DNA from: Rhizorhapis sp036570425
Lineage (GTDB): Bacteria > Pseudomonadota > Alphaproteobacteria > Sphingomonadales > Sphingomonadaceae
Assembly: GCA_036570425.1 (NCBI GenBank)
Contig: DATCYF010000006.1
Location: 124,001-188,000 of the forward strand
DNA: 64,000 nt
Direction: 5' to 3'
Shown here: piece by piece, positions 36,522 to 46,793 of the stretch
How the letters are laid out: every line of letters starts with the position of its first letter
Position numbering within the stretch: the first letter of the stretch is position 1
Translations under genes and position numbers: made by a program
The notes under the pieces: model-generated
The model's database searches: none
What the model was told of the DNA's origin: nothing
What the model saw: only the letters and a program-made list of their open reading frames with translations

Positions 36522-37458
36522 GATTGCTATTCCGGCTTCGCGTGGAATTCTTCGAGGTTCAGTGCGGTCGTTTTTCTGGCGATTGGGGGCTCGCGCGAGC
36601 TAGGAACGGAATTGAAAATCGCGGACGGTGGGATGGTCCCGTTATCTTGACGGTGTCACCCGTCTTAAGGCCTTGGTAGAGAAAAGCCGGTTCTCCCATG
36701 GATCATCAAGCGCGGAGAACTGTTGCTGATTATAGGCGGACGGCCCTTACACGAGAGGGTCAGTTACGTTTGCCAAATCGGAGGCAAGCGCTTGTGGCCA
36801 TTCGGACCGACACTTGCCCGGATAATGAGCAATATTCGTGGCCTGATCAAGTCTGGTTGAATGGCATGGGGAGCGGGTGAAGCTTAGCAAGTACACTCGC
36901 GTCCGGCGCATTGAGTGAGGAAACGCGGAGCTGGCCGAGTTTATCGAGAGTCTCACTTTTGAGAAGGGCGAGAGCATGTGCCACGCCACCGACCTCGGCG
37001 CATAATCCATAGAGTGTTGCGTGGCACCGGCATTTTTCACTCACGCCGGTTCGTACAGGACCTGCGCAGCGCGGGTCAGGCAGACGCGATTGTCAACATC
37101 TCCTCGTTTCATTTCGGCGTTAACGCGCTGGTGACGCGGATTATGATGCGGCCAAGGGCGGCTTGCGGAACCTCGCGCGGACGCGGGCGCCGGACGGCGC
37201 GGCTGGGGATCACCGTCATCGCATCCGGCATGATCCCGACGCCGATGAAAGGCCGCGCCGTGGTGCCAGACATCGACATCCACCTCCGCGCTCGCGGTGC
37301 TTGTGCATTGGCCATAAGTGGCATAGATATCGTAATGCGACATATTTATGCCGCGTACAACTCAACGACCGTCCGAACAGTTCCATGCAATACAATCGGG
37401 ATGACGGAAAGGGGCTATCCCGAGCTTACCCGTCGTCCGGCGGGCGTTCGCCCAACGA
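36522..37458. other. Gene-poor stretch of about 0.9 kb
   Basis: No open frame here looks like a real protein. The longest run from 36978 to 37478 is Arg-rich and has no recognisable motif, and frames on both strands break each other up. A minus-strand stretch near 36850-37044 has a faint protein-like composition but was not recognised. No tRNA, rRNA or CRISPR pattern is seen. It may be decayed DNA. Confidence 0.5.
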
Positions 37459-37734
37459 CTAATCCTGCGTCTTCTTGATGATACCATAGCCGGTAGGGCT
37501 TAGTTTCAGATCATATTTCTTGCCATCCATGGCGCGGGCATCGTCGATTTCCCAATAGGGACCGTCATTGTCCAGCTCAATTTCTTCCCAGCTCTTGAAG
37601 CCTTCGGCCGTAAGTTTGGCGGCAATCGCCTTTGCTTCGTCCTGAGTGGGGCCGCGGTCCGCATAGGCCGGGACTGCAATCATGGACGCAGCCAGAAAAG
37701 CGCTGGCAATCTTCAAGGGTCCGAACGTCTTCAT
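37459..37734 (-). CDS. Small secreted PepSY-like protein
   Basis: This 91-residue protein has a signal peptide (MKTFGPLKIASAFLAASMI, ending PAYA). A PepSY-like domain with DEAKAIAAKLTAEGF and WEEIELDNDGPYWEIDDAR follows. PepSY domains are often inhibitory or sensory in the periplasm. It lies 97 bases after the outer-membrane channel gene of the RND operon, on the same strand. Any functional link is unproven. Confidence 0.75.
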   Translation of the reverse strand: MKTFGPLKIASAFLAASMIAVPAYADRGPTQDEAKAIAAKLTAEGFKSWEEIELDNDGPYWEIDDARAMDGKKYDLKLSPTGYGIIKKTQD

Positions 37735-37831
37735 GTGGAAGCTCCTTCATCTGTCTGTCGGGCAAACCGATGGGCGCGTAACGAGGTTCCGCCGATCACC
37801 TCTATTTCTTGATGGGGCTATCTCCGGATAT

Positions 37832-39259
37832 TTATTGCGGGGTGCCAGGCCGATTTGTTTCCAGCACACCGCCCCCAAGGGCGATATAGAGTGAGATCAG
37901 GTTATCGAGTTCGCTGCGGTGTACCTGAATCAATGCCTGTTCCGCCGTGAACAGATTACGTTCCGCGTCGAGCACTTCGAGATAGTTGGCGACGCCCTCC
38001 CGATAGCGGGTGCGGGCGAGGAATGCGATCTGACGCTGCGCCTCGGTCGCGCGCAACTGAGCGCCAACCTGCTCCGATAGCCAGCGCCGACCCGCCAGGG
38101 CATCCGCGACTTCGCGAAATGCCTGTTGAACGGTGCCTTCATAATCAGCGACAGCAATATTCTCCCGTGCTTCGGCGACGGTCAGATTGCCTTGGCGGCC
38201 GCCCCAGTCAAAGATGGGCAGGCTGATGGATGGGCCAAAGCTCCAGCTTAATCCATCGTCGCTAAAGAGATTGTCGAGAGCGGTCGATGCAAAGCCAAGG
38301 CTGCCTGTCAGCGAAATGGTAGGAAAGAATGCAGCGCGGGCAGCGCCCACATTCGCGCGCGCGGCCCGCAGTCTCTCCTCGGCGGCCAGAACATCCGGGC
38401 GCGTGACCATTAGATCGGAGGGCAAACCGGCTGCGATCACTTGTCCGCTCTTCTGATCGGCGAGTGGCATGGGCGCAGATAATCCGGCCGGAAGTGGCCC
38501 ACCTGTCAGGACAGCCAGGAAATTATCGTTCTGCGCCTTGGCAAGATGCAGCCCGGCCAGTTCGGTTTCGGCCTGAGTCAGGAGCGATTCCGCCTGGCGA
38601 AAATCGAGGGCCGAAGTGACTCCGGCATCAAGCCGCCGCTTGGCGATGCGCAGCCCCTCCCGCCGACTGCGCACCGTCGCTTCGGCCAGTGCGATCCGTT
38701 CGTCAGCTTCCCGAGAGGCGAAGTAGGTCGAGGCCACGTCGCGGATAAGGGTGAGGCGGAAAGCGCGCTGCGCCTCGATTGTCGCGAAATATTGCGAACG
38801 CGCCGCTTCGGAGAGATTTCTCACCCGCCCCCAAAAATCAAGTTCGAAGCCGGTAACGCCGACGCCAACGGAATATCGTGTGCCGGTGGAGGGTCCAACC
38901 TCGGGGATGCCAGTGACAGCGCCTGGCGTGCGGCTGCGTGTGACATCGGCGGTGGCGCCGAGCGTCGGCAGTCGCTCTGCCGCCTGAATATGATACAGCC
39001 CACGCGCTTCCTCGATCTGCGCGATGGCAATGGCAAGATCGCGATTGCGTACCAGCGCGGTGGCTACCAATTGTTCCAGCCGCGGGTCGCTAAAGAAATC
39101 CCGCCACCCGATCTCCACCGCGCGTTGGCCAAGCGTGGCATCACCAGCATAGCTGGGGGGGTAGTCCGCCGCGGTTGGCAGATCAGGCCTCACGTGCGGC
39201 GGCGCCAAATTGCAGCCTCCCAGCAGTGCGACCATCAGGAGCGCCATTCCCTTACGCAT
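37832..39259 (-). CDS. RND efflux outer-membrane channel lipoprotein (OprM/TolC type)
   Basis: This protein of about 475 residues is the outer-membrane factor of the pump. A lipoprotein signal MRKGMALLMVALLGGC precedes the mature Cys. Two tandem OEP repeats follow, with long helical stretches such as LTLIRDVASTYFASREADERIALAEATV. The frame is open upstream to 39472, but the lipoprotein start at 39259 overlaps the pump stop by eight bases, which fits coupling. Confidence 0.92.
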   Translation of the reverse strand: MRKGMALLMVALLGGCNLAPPHVRPDLPTAADYPPSYAGDATLGQRAVEIGWRDFFSDPRLEQLVATALVRNRDLAIAIAQIEEARGLYHIQAAERLPTLGATADVTRSRTPGAVTGIPEVGPSTGTRYSVGVGVTGFELDFWGRVRNLSEAARSQYFATIEAQRAFRLTLIRDVASTYFASREADERIALAEATVRSRREGLRIAKRRLDAGVTSALDFRQAESLLTQAETELAGLHLAKAQNDNFLAVLTGGPLPAGLSAPMPLADQKSGQVIAAGLPSDLMVTRPDVLAAEERLRAARANVGAARAAFFPTISLTGSLGFASTALDNLFSDDGLSWSFGPSISLPIFDWGGRQGNLTVAEARENIAVADYEGTVQQAFREVADALAGRRWLSEQVGAQLRATEAQRQIAFLARTRYREGVANYLEVLDAERNLFTAEQALIQVHRSELDNLISLYIALGGGVLETNRPGTPQ

Positions 39260-42200
39260 GGCCAGGCTCCTGATCGCTATGACGCTCTTCACCCGGCGCA
39301 GGGGGCCGCCTCTTACTGAGCCAACGACGCACCGAAAGATAAAAAACAGGGATGAAGAAGATGCCAAAGCCTGTCGCTGCAAGCATGCCGCCGACCACGC
39401 CGGTCCCGACGGCGATCCGGCTCGCCGCGCCAGCGCCGGTCGCGATGAACAGAGGGACCATGCCCCCGACAAAGGCCAATGAAGTCATGATGATCGGACG
39501 TAATCTGAGCTTCACCGCCTCCAGCGTCGCCTCCATCGGTGATTTGCCCTCGGCTTCGAGTTCGATCGCGAATTCCACGATGAGGATAGCGTTTTTCGCG
39601 GCAAGACCAATGATCGTGATAAGCCCGACATTGAAATAAACGTCGGCCGACAAGCCCCGAATCATTGTGAAAAGAACCGATCCAAGAACGCCCAACGGAA
39701 CGACGAGCAGCACGGAAATCGGTATGGCCCAACTTTCATAAAGTGCCGAAAGCAGCAGGAAAACGACAAGGAAAGACAGCGCGAGCAGCAAACCGATCTG
39801 CCCACCCGATTGCTTTTCCTCAAAGGATATGCCGGTCCATTCATAGGCGAACCCTTCCGGCAATGCGGTGGCTAGCCGTTCCATCTCGTCCATGGCTTCA
39901 CCGGTTGAACGGCCGGGAGCCGCCATGCCGGAAATGGTCATTGCCGGATAGCCGTTATAGCGCTGCAATTGCTGGGGTCCTGAAGTCCATTCCACTTGGG
40001 TGAAGGAGGAAAAGGGAACCATCTCGCCAGAGGCGTTCCGTACTTTCAGCGCCAGGACGTCCTCCGGCGTCATTCGATAGGGGGCATCGGCCTGTAAAAG
40101 GACGCGCAGGATTCGCCCGTCACGGGTGAAGTCATTCGCATAGGCACTGCCGAACGCAATGGCCAAAGTGCCGTTGACGTCTCCGATCGAAAGACCCAGC
40201 GCACGCGCCTTGATACGATCGATCATCACGCGGAGCTGGGGCGCATTTTCCTGACCTTCCGGTCTGACCCCGGTCAACAGCGGGCTTTGGCTCGCGCCGG
40301 CAAGCAACTGATTGCGCGCCTTGATTAGCGCTGCCTCGCCCTTGCCGCCCACATCCTCCAGTTTGAAGGTGAAACCGCTGGCGGTGCCGAGTTCCTGAAT
40401 GGCTGGGGGATTGAGCGCGAATACCAAGGCTTCCTTGATTGCCATGAACGCGCCGTTTGCCTTCCCGACGAGCGTCACCGAACTGTTTTCGGAGCCCTTT
40501 CGCTCTCCCCACGGCTTGAGCGTCGTGAACATCATCGCATTGGCCTGCCCCTGCCCAAAAAAGCTGAAGCCGCGAATGATGAATGTGTTGTCGACAATCT
40601 CCTGATCCCGATAGAAGGCCTTGACCTGCGCAACGGCCTCTTCGGTTCTCTCCCGGGTGGCACCCGGGGGAGCCTGCACGGCTGTCAATACGGTGCCCTG
40701 ATCTTCGATGGGCAGGAAGCCGCCGGGGATTCGGGTGAAGAGAAACAGCGTTATAACCAACATGGCCGCAAATACCGCCAGCCAACGCAGGGGAGCGGAA
40801 AGAAGCCTGCCGACGACTCCCTGATAACGCCCCGTAGTGCGGTCAAACCATATGTTGAACCGTCCAAAGAGACGGCCGAACCGGTCCATGAACCAGCCTC
40901 TTTTGCGCTGATCTTCCGGAAGGTGCGGCTTCAGGAAAGTGGCGCAAAGCGCGGGCGTCAGCGATAGCGCCATGAGCGCCGAAAAGCCGATCGAGATGAT
41001 GAGAGTAACCGAAAACTGCCGATAGATGGCGCCGGTTGAGCCGGGGAAGAAGGCCATGGGTACAAACACAGCCATCAGCACCAACGTGATGCCGACAATA
41101 GCGGAGGTGATTTGTCCCATCGCCTTCACCGTGGCATCATAGGGGGAGAGGTGCTCCTCCTCCATGATCCGCTCAACATTCTCGATAACCACAATAGCGT
41201 CATCGACTAGAATGCCGATGGCCAGAACCATCGCGAACAGGGATAATACGTTGATCGAAAATCCGAACAGCCACAGCCCCAGGCACGCGCCTGCAAGGGC
41301 AATCGGGACGACAATGGTCGGGATCAGCGTCGCTCGCCAGTTCTGAAGAAACAGAAACATTACCAGGAACACCAACACCATCGCCTCGATCAGCGTCTTC
41401 ACGACTTCAGTGATCGATGCATTGATGAACGGCGTTGTATCGTAAGGTACGGACCAGGTGATATCCTGGGGGAATGAAGTCGCAAGCTCCTTCATTCGCG
41501 CCTTGACCCCCTCGGCCGTTGCCAGCGCATTGGCGCCCGGCGTGGCCTGCACTGCGATGCCAGCAACCGGCCTTCCATTGAGTTCAGAGTCAAAGAGATA
41601 GCTTTGTGCGCCAAGTTCGACCCGCGCAACGTCGCCCAATGTAATCGCCGATCCATCAGGATTGGCGCGCAGAATGATATTGGCGAATTGTTCGGGGGTT
41701 GTGAAGCGGCTCTGCGTCAGAATAGTGGCGTTGAGTTCCGTCTTTCCTGCCAGCGGAAGATCGCCGATCTGGCCCCCGGGACTTTGGCTGTTCTGCTCCT
41801 GAACCGCAGCGAGCGCTTCGGCGGCGGAAAGCCGGTAATTGGCAAGCTTCTGCGGATCGAGCCAGATGCGCATCGCGTAGGGAGATGCGAATACCTGGAC
41901 ATTGCCCACGCCGGGCACGCGCCGCAATTCGTCCACGACCCGCGCATTGGCGAAATTGCCGAGTTCCAGCGCGCCCGTACGTCCCGAATTCGAACCGACT
42001 GCAATCAGGAGGAGGAATCCCGAATTGGCCTTCTGAACCGGTATGCCCTGCCGCCTGACCTGTTCGGGCAGGCGTTGCTCAACCAGCGCCAATTTATTCT
42101 GCACGTCCATCTGAGCCTTGTCGATGTCCGTGCCGGTCTTGAAGGTTATGGTGATCGTCGCCGAGCCATTGGAGTTGCTGGTCGACGACATATAGAGCAG

Positions 42201-42425
42201 GCCCTCTACGCCATTCAGCTCCTGCTCGATCACCTGAGTGACATTCTGCTCCAGCGTCGCCGCTTCCGCCCCGGGATATGTCGCCCGGATCGTGAGGGAA
42301 GGGGGCGCAACCGATGGATATTGCTCAATCGGAAGGGCCTGAAGCGACAATATCCCGGCCAGAATGACGCAAAGCGCCACGACCCAGGCAAAAATCGGCC
42401 GGTCGATGAAGAAACGAGGTCCCAT
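39252..42425 (-). CDS. RND multidrug efflux pump, inner-membrane transporter (HAE-1 type)
   Basis: This 1057-residue proton-driven pump starts MGPRFFIDRPIFAWVVAL. Twelve membrane segments and two large periplasmic loops are arranged as in AcrB/MexB. The proton relay Asp pair is in MVLAIGILVDDAIVVIENVER. The ending FGIFFIPVFYLSVRRWL is canonical. It lies nine bases after the adaptor gene. Confidence 0.95.
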   Translation of the reverse strand: MGPRFFIDRPIFAWVVALCVILAGILSLQALPIEQYPSVAPPSLTIRATYPGAEAATLEQNVTQVIEQELNGVEGLLYMSSTSNSNGSATITITFKTGTDIDKAQMDVQNKLALVEQRLPEQVRRQGIPVQKANSGFLLLIAVGSNSGRTGALELGNFANARVVDELRRVPGVGNVQVFASPYAMRIWLDPQKLANYRLSAAEALAAVQEQNSQSPGGQIGDLPLAGKTELNATILTQSRFTTPEQFANIILRANPDGSAITLGDVARVELGAQSYLFDSELNGRPVAGIAVQATPGANALATAEGVKARMKELATSFPQDITWSVPYDTTPFINASITEVVKTLIEAMVLVFLVMFLFLQNWRATLIPTIVVPIALAGACLGLWLFGFSINVLSLFAMVLAIGILVDDAIVVIENVERIMEEEHLSPYDATVKAMGQITSAIVGITLVLMAVFVPMAFFPGSTGAIYRQFSVTLIISIGFSALMALSLTPALCATFLKPHLPEDQRKRGWFMDRFGRLFGRFNIWFDRTTGRYQGVVGRLLSAPLRWLAVFAAMLVITLFLFTRIPGGFLPIEDQGTVLTAVQAPPGATRERTEEAVAQVKAFYRDQEIVDNTFIIRGFSFFGQGQANAMMFTTLKPWGERKGSENSSVTLVGKANGAFMAIKEALVFALNPPAIQELGTASGFTFKLEDVGGKGEAALIKARNQLLAGASQSPLLTGVRPEGQENAPQLRVMIDRIKARALGLSIGDVNGTLAIAFGSAYANDFTRDGRILRVLLQADAPYRMTPEDVLALKVRNASGEMVPFSSFTQVEWTSGPQQLQRYNGYPAMTISGMAAPGRSTGEAMDEMERLATALPEGFAYEWTGISFEEKQSGGQIGLLLALSFLVVFLLLSALYESWAIPISVLLVVPLGVLGSVLFTMIRGLSADVYFNVGLITIIGLAAKNAILIVEFAIELEAEGKSPMEATLEAVKLRLRPIIMTSLAFVGGMVPLFIATGAGAASRIAVGTGVVGGMLAATGFGIFFIPVFYLSVRRWLSKRRPPAPGEERHSDQEPGHA

Positions 42426-42434
42426 CCGCTTGGC

Positions 42435-43607
42435 CTAACGTTCTTGTTGCGGCTGGGCGCCACGCTTGGACGTCGCCTTAGACTTGGCGATTCGGATCGG
42501 TTTGCCCGGCTGCAGCTTTTGCAGGCCCGATACGATGACTCGATCACCAGCCTTCAGCCCGCTGCGCACAATCCAGTTGCCTCCCTGCAGCTCGCCCAGT
42601 TTTACTTCGCGCGGCTCTGCGATATTTTTTTGCCCTACCACCATGATCGTGCCGCCCTGCGCTCCCACCGTCACCGCTCGTTGAGGCACGAGGAAACCGC
42701 CGGTTTTCATGCCCGCGTGAATTTTCGCGCGGACGAACTGGCCCGGCAGCAGTAATCGCCCGGGATTGGGAAATTCCGCGCGCAGGGCCGCAGTGCCCGT
42801 GCCTTCATTGATCGCCAGGTCAAGGAAATCGATATGCCCGCGAAAGCCATAGGTCGTGCCGTCTTCCAGTTCCAATTCAACTTCAAGCTTCTCAAGACCG
42901 GGGAATCGTAATCGTCCGGCCGTAATGTCACGGCGGATTGCGAGCAGATTTGAACTGGATTGTGAAAAATTGACGTATATGGGATCAATTTGCTCGATAG
43001 TCGTCAGCAGCGTGCCACTGGCGGCGCTGACGAGAGCGCCTTCAGTCACCTGAGCCCGGCCAGCGCGACCGGAAATGGGCGCAGTTACCGTCGTATAGCC
43101 GAGGCTCAGTCGAGCGCTTTCCACCTGTGCGCGTGTTTGCGCGACGTCTGCCTGGGCGGAACGAAGCCGGGCGACCGCTGCGTCGAATTCCTGCTTGCTG
43201 ATCGCCTGATCCTTCAGCAAAGGCCGATAGCGATCAACATCTTGCTGAGCATTGGCTGCATTGGCCTGCGCACGTTCCAGCGTCGCCTGAACGGCATTAA
43301 GGTTCGCGCGCAATTCCCGCGGATCAATAGCAAACAGCGCTTGTCCGGCACGCACGTTGCTACCCTCGTCATAAAGCCGCCGCTGCACAATGCCATCGAC
43401 CCGCGCACGAACCTCCGCAGTACGGGTGGCCTGAACACGTCCCGGAAGCTCCACTACATTGGGTATCGGTTGCGATTTGACGGTTATGACTTCCACCTCT
43501 GGCGGCGGGGGTGCGGGTGTGGGCTTGTCTGAACATCCAGCAAACATGAGCAGGGCCGCACCCAGTGCGGCCCCGAGAAGATTTCTCAAATATTTAGCTG
43601 AATGCAT
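42435..43607 (-). CDS. RND efflux periplasmic adaptor (MexA/AcrA type)
   Basis: This membrane-fusion protein of about 390 residues starts MHSAKYLRNLLGAALGAALLMFAGC, a lipoprotein signal. Next is a Pro-rich strip, then the beta-barrel/lipoyl layout (VQATRTAEVRARVDGIVQRRLYDEGSNVRAGQ). A coiled-coil hairpin and the return lipoyl region VTAPISGRAGRAQV follow. I chose 43607 because a GGAAG site is correctly spaced; 43613 is possible. No local regulator gene for the pump is visible. Confidence 0.93.
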   Translation of the reverse strand: MHSAKYLRNLLGAALGAALLMFAGCSDKPTPAPPPPEVEVITVKSQPIPNVVELPGRVQATRTAEVRARVDGIVQRRLYDEGSNVRAGQALFAIDPRELRANLNAVQATLERAQANAANAQQDVDRYRPLLKDQAISKQEFDAAVARLRSAQADVAQTRAQVESARLSLGYTTVTAPISGRAGRAQVTEGALVSAASGTLLTTIEQIDPIYVNFSQSSSNLLAIRRDITAGRLRFPGLEKLEVELELEDGTTYGFRGHIDFLDLAINEGTGTAALRAEFPNPGRLLLPGQFVRAKIHAGMKTGGFLVPQRAVTVGAQGGTIMVVGQKNIAEPREVKLGELQGGNWIVRSGLKAGDRVIVSGLQKLQPGKPIRIAKSKATSKRGAQPQQER

Positions 43608-43807
43608 AGACATTCTTCCCGACACTGAATTGACGTACAATGCTCTTCAACGCCTCCGTGACGGCCAGGTTGCGGCGGTTTCCCTGTCGATCGATACTGC
43701 GCCAATTACAGGTTTCTCAACCGCAGAATGCAACATATCATATAATAGCACGTATTTTCAGAAAGATAACCAGTCCGAAACAATCCTCTAAAAATGAGGG
43801 GGGTCAC

Positions 43808-43943
43808 GTCGGGGCGGGCTCGCCATCGTGCTGGTCGGGGCATGATCGTCGGTACTGGCTTGACGATTTTCCTCCTGCCTGCACTCTATTCCCGGTGGTT
43901 CCGGATCGTTGCGGTGCCCGAGGCGAAGCAGAAACGAAGCTGA
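43808..43943 (+). pseudogene. 3' remnant of an RND transporter gene, frameshifted
   Basis: Read in two frames, this stretch gives GLAIVLVG (43816-43839) and then, after a one-base shift in a G-run, MIVGTG followed by LTIFLLPALYSRWF and a stop at 43941-43943. This is the typical last transmembrane segment and tail of an RND permease. Nothing upstream continues it, so the gene is truncated at its 5' end as well. It does not match the end of the intact pump here. It lies 21 bases before the P450 start. Confidence 0.7.
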
Positions 43944-43964
43944 TCACTCAAGAGGAGAGAGAGC

Positions 43965-45188
43965 ATGTTGGAAATGACCGAAAGCGCAGTCGAGATCCCG
44001 CCTCATGTTCCGGCCGAGTTCGTCCGCGAATATCCCATCGTCCAGGGCCGCTATGTCGAGGAGGATCCCTACAAGACGATCATCCCGGCGATCCATCAAT
44101 GGCCGCCCGTTTTCTACGCAACCAATGCCTATCCCGGCAGCACCCCCGCCTGGGTGCTCCGCCGCGCCGCCGACGTACGCGAGGCCTATAAGGACACTGA
44201 GCATTTCTCCAGCATGGGTGCCAACGGCTTTGCCGCGGCGATCGGCGAAAGCTGGACGATGATCCCGACCGAACTTGATCCGCCGCTCCACACCGGTTTT
44301 CGCGCGCTGCTCAATCCACTGTTCTCGCCGCCCCGCATGCGCGCAATGGAAGACAAGGTGCGTAAGGCCGCCCGGCACCATATTGCCAGCTTCAAGGACA
44401 AGGGCAAGTGCGACTTCATCCGGGACTTCGCCTTTCCCTTCCCGGTGTCGATCTTCCTCGACCTCATCGACCTTCCGCATGAGGACACCGCCCGGTTCAT
44501 GACATGGGAGCATGACCTGCTGCACGAATCGGATCTGGACACGGTGGGCAATGCGGTGCGCAACGTCACCGGTTATATGCGCGAAGTCATCGCCGATCGC
44601 CGGCGCAACCCGCGCGACGATTTCATCAGCTACGGCATCCAGGCCGAAATACGCGGCCGCCCGCTCACCGACGACGAACTGATCGGTTACACCTTCAACC
44701 TCTTCATTGGCGGACTCGACACGGTCACGAGCGTCATGGGTCTGCACTTCCGCCATCTGGCCGAGAACCCCGAGCATCAGCGGCGGCTGCGCGAGGATCC
44801 GGCATTCATCAAGACCGGCCTTGAAGAACTGTTGCGGGCGTTCGGGGCGACGAGCACCTTTCGGACCTGCATCAAGGAGCAGCAGATCAACGGGGTGACG
44901 ATCAAACCGGGCGATCGGGTACTGATGACCACCATCCTGGCCTGCCGCGATCCGGAAGAATATGACCGACCCAACGAGATCGACCTCGACCGGGCACCGC
45001 GCCAGATCATGACCTTTGGCAATGGCCCGCATGTGTGCATCGGCATGCACCTGGCCCGGCGGGAGTTGCAGATCGCGCTCGAGGAGTTCCTTGCCGCCAT
45101 CCCCGAATTCCGGATCGCGCCCGGCGCCAGGATCATGACCCATCTGGGCGGAATGGTGCAGCCCCAGACATTGCCGCTGGTCTGGTAG
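43965..45188 (+). CDS. Cytochrome P450
   Basis: This 407-residue soluble bacterial-type P450 inserts oxygen into an unknown substrate. The haem Cys is C358 in FGNGPHVCIGMHLARREL. The I-helix motif is FIGGLDTVTS (about 248-256) and the K-helix ExxR is E288-R291. A ribosome site AGAGGAGAG precedes the ATG. No ferredoxin or reductase gene lies nearby, so its electron supply must be encoded elsewhere. It follows the RND remnant and starts the catabolic half of the window. Confidence 0.94.
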   Translation: MLEMTESAVEIPPHVPAEFVREYPIVQGRYVEEDPYKTIIPAIHQWPPVFYATNAYPGSTPAWVLRRAADVREAYKDTEHFSSMGANGFAAAIGESWTMIPTELDPPLHTGFRALLNPLFSPPRMRAMEDKVRKAARHHIASFKDKGKCDFIRDFAFPFPVSIFLDLIDLPHEDTARFMTWEHDLLHESDLDTVGNAVRNVTGYMREVIADRRRNPRDDFISYGIQAEIRGRPLTDDELIGYTFNLFIGGLDTVTSVMGLHFRHLAENPEHQRRLREDPAFIKTGLEELLRAFGATSTFRTCIKEQQINGVTIKPGDRVLMTTILACRDPEEYDRPNEIDLDRAPRQIMTFGNGPHVCIGMHLARRELQIALEEFLAAIPEFRIAPGARIMTHLGGMVQPQTLPLVW

Positions 45189-45655
45189 CACGAGTGCCCG
45201 GCGCAGTGCCCTCCTGACCTGCCTGGAGCGCGGGATCGAGATCCGCAGACTTAAGGGTACGAACCGAAGCGCGTCCAACTGCGTGTCCGCAATCTCCGAA
45301 GGCCAGAGCGTCTTTGCCATTCCTACCGCCGAAGCTTCCATCGGCCCAGAATTGCCTTTGCGTTGGAAAATATGGGTATAGCTGCCGGGAATTGCGGCCG
45401 TGCATTTGCGAGCTGGATCATTTGCATCTATATCTTTGGCGCACAATAGTACGAAGGGACTCCGTTCTTCAAAGCGTCCAAGATAACCGTGGAAGAGAGC
45501 GTATCCAAGAATTACGAACTGCTTATCGAGGATGAAGTAAAATTCTCGGATCGCAAGAGAATGGTGTAATTCTTCATGAAAGAATAGAACGTTTACACGA
45601 CGGCGCGCGCCGGAGCATGCGTGCAAGCATGATCTCACACAGGAGGGATTCGAGG
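45189..45655. other. Intergenic region before the first SDR gene
   Basis: About 470 bases carry no recognised gene. Frames on both strands are short or antisense to the P450. A weak inverted repeat, ATTCTT-5-AAGAAT (45569-45585), is 70 bases before the SDR start and might be an operator. A strong ribosome site AGGAGGG lies at 45641-45647. Confidence 0.45.
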
Positions 45656-46465
45656 ATGAACAGGCTTGAGGGAAAGGTAGCCATTGTCACCGGGGGTGGG
45701 GGTGGCATTGGGGGCGCCACCGCCGAACGGTTCGCGCGCGAAGGAGCAAAGGTCGTCGTCGCTGACATTTTCCTGGAACGCGCGCAGGACGTCGTTGGAA
45801 AGATCGGTAAAAATGCGCATGCCGTCTATCTTGACGGCGGCGACGAGAAGTCGGTGGAAGAGATGGTAAAGGAGACTATCGCCCGCTTCGGCCGCGTCGA
45901 CGTGCTGCACAACAATCATGCCTGGCTGATGGACAATATGCCGAACGATCGAACCGTCGTTGACACGCCGTTTGAGGTCTGGGACCGGACCATGGCGGTC
46001 AATCTGCGCGGGTACTTTGCAGCAGCGAAATATGCCGTGCCCCACATGATTGCCCAAGGCGGTGGGTCGGTCATCAACATGTCGTCCGATTCAGGCCTCC
46101 GAAGCGACACTGCTCATATTTCCTATGGCGTTTCGAAGGCAGCCATAGTCATGCTCACTTATGCGATGGCGACGCAGCATGGACGGCAAGGCGTTCGCAC
46201 CAACGCTATAGCGCCGGGCCTTATTGTGACGCCGATCGTCCGAGAGGTCGCGAGCGAGCTGATATCACTCGTCCACCGCCATACTCCGTCTCCCGAACTT
46301 GGCGAACCTGAAGACATCGCGTCCTTGTGCGCATTTCTTGCAGCGGATGAATCGAAATTCGTTAATGGACAGATCATCAGCTGCGACGGGGGCTTGATGA
46401 CACATTTGCCCCAGGTCGCCGACCATAGCGAATGGGAAGCGCGACACCGCAAACCGCCAGGTTAA
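45656..46465 (+). CDS. Short-chain dehydrogenase/reductase (SDR)
   Basis: This protein of about 269 residues is a classical SDR. The NAD(P)-binding motif is TGGGGGIGGATA, the Asn motif is LHNNHAW, and the catalytic Tyr/Lys is in ISYGVSKAA. AGGAGGG precedes the ATG at 45656; upstream in-frame Mets are not needed. It probably oxidises an alcohol formed by a neighbouring P450, which is inference from context. It is followed by the receptor gene at 328 bases. Confidence 0.9.
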   Translation: MNRLEGKVAIVTGGGGGIGGATAERFAREGAKVVVADIFLERAQDVVGKIGKNAHAVYLDGGDEKSVEEMVKETIARFGRVDVLHNNHAWLMDNMPNDRTVVDTPFEVWDRTMAVNLRGYFAAAKYAVPHMIAQGGGSVINMSSDSGLRSDTAHISYGVSKAAIVMLTYAMATQHGRQGVRTNAIAPGLIVTPIVREVASELISLVHRHTPSPELGEPEDIASLCAFLAADESKFVNGQIISCDGGLMTHLPQVADHSEWEARHRKPPG

Positions 46466-46793
46466 GCTGGGCGGTATCTATCGGCGAAAGACAAGATCGG
46501 GATCGTTCAGAAGGCCTACGTGGCGATGGCAGTATTGCTCGTCTTTGTCAGAAGGGAAGGTTTCGCCCGGCCGATGTGATATGTGGCACCGGCGCCGCTA
46601 ACATGTTGAAATAGCCGAGCGCTCCTTCGATCATTGCTGCGGAATTGCGTCAATTTTTTGTTACCACGTATGGCAGTTGCGCACATCGATTTTTACCAAT
46701 ATCGTTCACAACAAGAACAGAATCACGAGGGCGTAGCCTTTTAGAGGCATGCGCCCCGGCTCCGGATCACGGTGCACATAGGAGGGGCAATCG
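46466..46793. other. Intergenic region upstream of the first TonB receptor
   Basis: About 330 bases without a credible gene. The receptor has a good ribosome site (AGGAGGGG) eight bases before its ATG. The AT-rich part near 46650-46720 is a plausible promoter region, but no clear -35/-10 pair was fixed. Confidence 0.4.

Noticed and set aside
43944..45638. Long minus-strand open frame across the first P450 gene
   Set aside because: It is antisense to a P450 with all family motifs and has no recognisable domain of its own.
45189..45655. Possible transposase fragment (ADGSFGG-like reading on the minus strand)
   Set aside because: The match is too short and the frame gives no further transposase motif.
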